Below, piece by piece: positions 5,950 through 7,973 of a stretch of 7,973 nucleotides of DNA. Position numbers and translations under genes: made by a program. The stretch's first letter is position 1. Every line of letters starts with the position of its first letter. The notes beneath the pieces are model-generated. The model made no database searches, was not told where the DNA came from, and saw nothing but the letters and a program-made list of their open reading frames with translations. Source of the stretch: Chloroflexota bacterium (GTDB taxonomy: Bacteria; Chloroflexota; Anaerolineae; Anaerolineales; Villigracilaceae); contig JAPLGV010000053.1 of NCBI GenBank assembly GCA_026389975.1, positions 1-7,973 of the forward strand. The letters run 5' to 3'.

Positions 5950-6641
5950 ACTCAGCCTTATGGGCCACTGTGACCACCGCGGCCTCCAATGGCTCCGTTA
6001 ATTCCATGCACGATTCGTTCACCCCGCTTGGCGGGTTGGTCCCGATGTGGATGATGCAGTTGGGCGAGGTCATATTCGGCGGGGTCGGCTCCGGGTTGTA
6101 TGGGATGCTGGCCTTTGTCATCATCGCCGTGTTCGTATCCGGACTGATGGTCGGGCGTACACCGGAATACCTGGGCAAGAAGATCGAAGCCTTTGAGATG
6201 AAGATGGCCGCGCTGATTGTGCTCATCCCGCCCATCCTGGTGCTGGTTGGCACCGCCGTGGCAGTCATCCTCCCGGCTGGCAAGCTGGCTGTTCTAAATT
6301 CCGGGCCGCATGGCTTCAGCGAAATGTTGTACGCCTTCTCCTCTGCGGGCAACAATAATGGCAGCGCCTTTGCCGGACTGAGCACCAACAACACCTTCTA
6401 CAACATCGCCCTCGGACTGGCAATGCTGCTCGGACGCTACTGGCTGGCCATCCCGACCCTGGCGATTGCCGGTTCGCTGGTACGCAAGAAGAAGGTCCCG
6501 GTGAGCGCCGGGACGCTGCCGACGCACACGCCCCTGTTCGTCATCTGGTTGATCGGCGTCATTATTATCGTCGGTGCGCTCAGCTTTTTCCCAGCGCTGG
6601 CGCTTGGGCCGGTGGTTGAACGTCTCATGATTGGTGGTTAG
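5946..6641 (+). CDS. kdpA: KdpA, potassium-binding channel subunit: C-terminal part of a frame-shifted gene
   Basis: This frame holds the last third to half of KdpA. From a GTG at 5946 it is 231 residues, starting (V/M)NSALWATVTTAASNGSVNS; similarity actually begins earlier, at VRFGI (5931-5945), which has no start codon. It carries the third filter segment (SNGSVNS, 14-20), the signature MHDSFTPLGGLVPMW (21-35), FGGVGSGLYG, GRTPEYLGKKIE (70-81), PHGFSEMLYAFSSAGNNNGSAF with the fourth filter (135-142), and the C-terminal LPTHTPLF and ALGPVVE. The GTG overlaps the stop of the N-terminal part as GTGA, so re-initiation is possible, though I see no strong ribosome binding site. If joined, the two parts would give about 575 residues, a normal KdpA size apart from a few missing residues. 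kdpB starts one base after its stop. Confidence 0.93.
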   Translation: MNSALWATVTTAASNGSVNSMHDSFTPLGGLVPMWMMQLGEVIFGGVGSGLYGMLAFVIIAVFVSGLMVGRTPEYLGKKIEAFEMKMAALIVLIPPILVLVGTAVAVILPAGKLAVLNSGPHGFSEMLYAFSSAGNNNGSAFAGLSTNNTFYNIALGLAMLLGRYWLAIPTLAIAGSLVRKKKVPVSAGTLPTHTPLFVIWLIGVIIIVGALSFFPALALGPVVERLMIGG

Positions 6642-6642
6642 G

Positions 6643-7973
6643 ATGGCAAAGTCGAAAGGTCTCGGAAGTAAACTCTACCCGCGGGCTGTCGTTGATGCAT
6701 TTGTTAAGCTCGACCCGCACCGCATGGTGCGCAACCCGGTCATGTTCGTGGTGGAAGTGGGCAGCCTGCTCACGTCGGGCCTGTGGATTCAATCGTTGAT
6801 TGGCAAGGGCGAGGCTCCGACTGCCTTCATCGGCGCGATTGCACTGTGGCTATGGTTCACGGTCCTGTTCGCTAACTTCTCCGAGGCGCTGGCCGAGGGA
6901 CGCGGCAAGGCTCAGGCCGATGCGCTGCGTCGCACACGCAAGGATACCCAGGCCAAAAAGATACTTTCGAAGGTCGGTAAGTTTGAACGCTTGAAAGCCC
7001 AGATCGAATTGGTGCCTTCGACCGCACTGAAACAAGGCGATACCTACCTGGCCGAAGCCGGTGACATTATTGCCGCCGATGGTGAGGTGGTCGAGGGCAT
7101 CGCTTCGGTGGACGAGAGCGCTGTTACTGGCGAGAGTGCCCCGGTCATTCGCGAGTCGGGTGGAGACCGCAGCGCGGTTACCGGCGGGACGCGCCTCCTC
7201 TCGGACTGGCTGGTCATCCGCGTCAGCGCCAATCCCGGCGAAGGCTTCCTGGACCGGATGATCAGTCTGGTCGAAGGCGCCAAGCGCCAGAAAACCCCGA
7301 ACGAGATCGCCCTGAACATCCTGCTGGCGAGTTTCACCATTGTCTTCCTGGTAGTGTGTGCCACCCTGTTGCCATACTCGCTGTACAGCGTTGCCGTGAC
7401 CGGACAGGGCACGCCTATCACAATTACCGTGCTGATTGCCCTGCTTGTGTGTCTCATCCCGACCACAATCGGCGGGCTGTTACCTGCCATCGGTATCGCC
7501 GGGCTGGATCGGCTAATCCGCCGCAACGTGATTGCCCTTTCCGGGCGTGCCGTGGAGGCCGCCGGGGATGTGGATGTATTGCTGCTCGACAAGACCGGCA
7601 CCATTACTCTGGGCAACCGCCAGGCGGTGGACCTGATACCGGTCGGAGGGGTCACGCCGCAGGAGCTGGCCGAGGCGGCCCAACTGGCCTCCCTGGCCGA
7701 CGAGACCCCTGAGGGCCGCAGCATCGTCGTCCTGGTCAAGGAGAAGTACGGCCTGCGTGGTCAGACCATGGGCCCCAGCGAAACCGCTCCCCAGGGGATG
7801 CATTTCGTCCCGTTTTCCGCACAGACCCGCATGTCCGGCGTGGATTTCGATGGCACCTCCGTTCGCAAGGGCGCACCCGACACCATGATGGCGCTGGTCA
7901 GGTCGAACGGCCATCCCGTTCCGTCCGACCTGCAGGCCAATGTGGATACCATCGCTCGCTCCGGCGGTACGCC
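6643..7973 (+). CDS. kdpB: KdpB, P-type ATPase subunit of the potassium pump (3' end beyond the window)
   Basis: An uninterrupted frame runs from ATG at 6643 to the edge, 443 residues of a protein usually near 680-690. KdpB hydrolyses ATP and drives K+ handed over by KdpA. Visible parts: an N-terminal membrane region with FVVEVGSLLTSGLW (35-48); the actuator domain with TGES (162-165), whose Ser corresponds to the inhibitory phosphorylation site of the E. coli pump; TPNEIALNILLASFTIVFL (218-236); the ion-site helix IALLVCLIPTTIGGLLPAIG (265-284); the phosphorylation loop DKTGTIT with catalytic Asp 316; and the nucleotide-binding segment FVPFSAQTRMSGVDF (388-402) with VRKGAPD (407-413). All key residues of the portion seen are intact, in contrast to kdpA. 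The stop, kdpC and any kdpDE lie beyond the right edge. The gene starts one base after the kdpA stop; its ribosome binding site is weak, so coupling is likely. Confidence 0.96.
   Translation, partial: MAKSKGLGSKLYPRAVVDAFVKLDPHRMVRNPVMFVVEVGSLLTSGLWIQSLIGKGEAPTAFIGAIALWLWFTVLFANFSEALAEGRGKAQADALRRTRKDTQAKKILSKVGKFERLKAQIELVPSTALKQGDTYLAEAGDIIAADGEVVEGIASVDESAVTGESAPVIRESGGDRSAVTGGTRLLSDWLVIRVSANPGEGFLDRMISLVEGAKRQKTPNEIALNILLASFTIVFLVVCATLLPYSLYSVAVTGQGTPITITVLIALLVCLIPTTIGGLLPAIGIAGLDRLIRRNVIALSGRAVEAAGDVDVLLLDKTGTITLGNRQAVDLIPVGGVTPQELAEAAQLASLADETPEGRSIVVLVKEKYGLRGQTMGPSETAPQGMHFVPFSAQTRMSGVDFDGTSVRKGAPDTMMALVRSNGHPVPSDLQANVDTIARSGGT

Noticed and set aside
7044..7739. Antisense 231-residue frame opposite kdpB
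   Set aside because: The + strand here encodes unmistakable KdpB motifs (TGES, DKTGT); the antisense product is low-complexity Ser/Arg/Pro.

Overview
The window looks like part of the chromosome of a free-living bacterium, most probably an uncultured member of the Chloroflexota (Anaerolineae-like). This rests on gene style, not on a marker gene: a membrane PH-domain protein ending in SHOCT, a lipoprotein with a Thr/Pro linker after its lipobox, and intergenic DNA carrying CACGAAGG and GTAGT-RCGRC type inverted repeats. All recognised genes lie on the + strand. No tRNA, rRNA, CRISPR array, transposase or phage gene was seen.

Layout. Bases 1-353 are non-coding. They hold a long imperfect inverted repeat (11-91), a GC-rich structured stretch behind promoter-like AT-rich DNA, and a compact intrinsic-terminator hairpin (301-324). 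A PH-domain/SHOCT membrane protein follows; its best-supported start is an unusual ATA at 354. Next is a small lipoprotein of unknown function (1175-1843). A gap of about 420 bases (1844-2267) contains hairpins and a REP-like composite repeat (2100-2184). Two overlapping genes come next: a four-helix membrane protein (2268-2720) and a large Vps62/DUF946-like protein with a coiled coil and C-terminal membrane helices (2704-4548). A hairpin with a short T run (4575-4606) probably ends that unit.

From 4732 to the right edge lies a kdp operon for the high-affinity K+ pump KdpFABC. In order it holds a 30-residue single-helix ORF, kdpF, kdpA and kdpB, which runs off the window. The genes are packed with 1-nt gaps or a 4-nt overlap. 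KdpA should form the K+ channel-like subunit, KdpB the P-type ATPase and KdpF a small stabilising helix. kdpC and any kdpDE regulators would lie outside.

The main oddity is that kdpA is broken into two reading frames. The break falls exactly at the conserved GGNMEGKE-(V/S)RFG segment, where about 13 nt appear to be missing. All four K+ selectivity-filter segments survive, two on each side. The two halves overlap by GTGA, so the choices are a pseudogene, an assembly error, or a split KdpA made by coupled re-initiation. Other points worth a look are the small ORF before kdpF, the ATA start, the candidate structured RNA near 160-324 and the Vps62-like membrane module.
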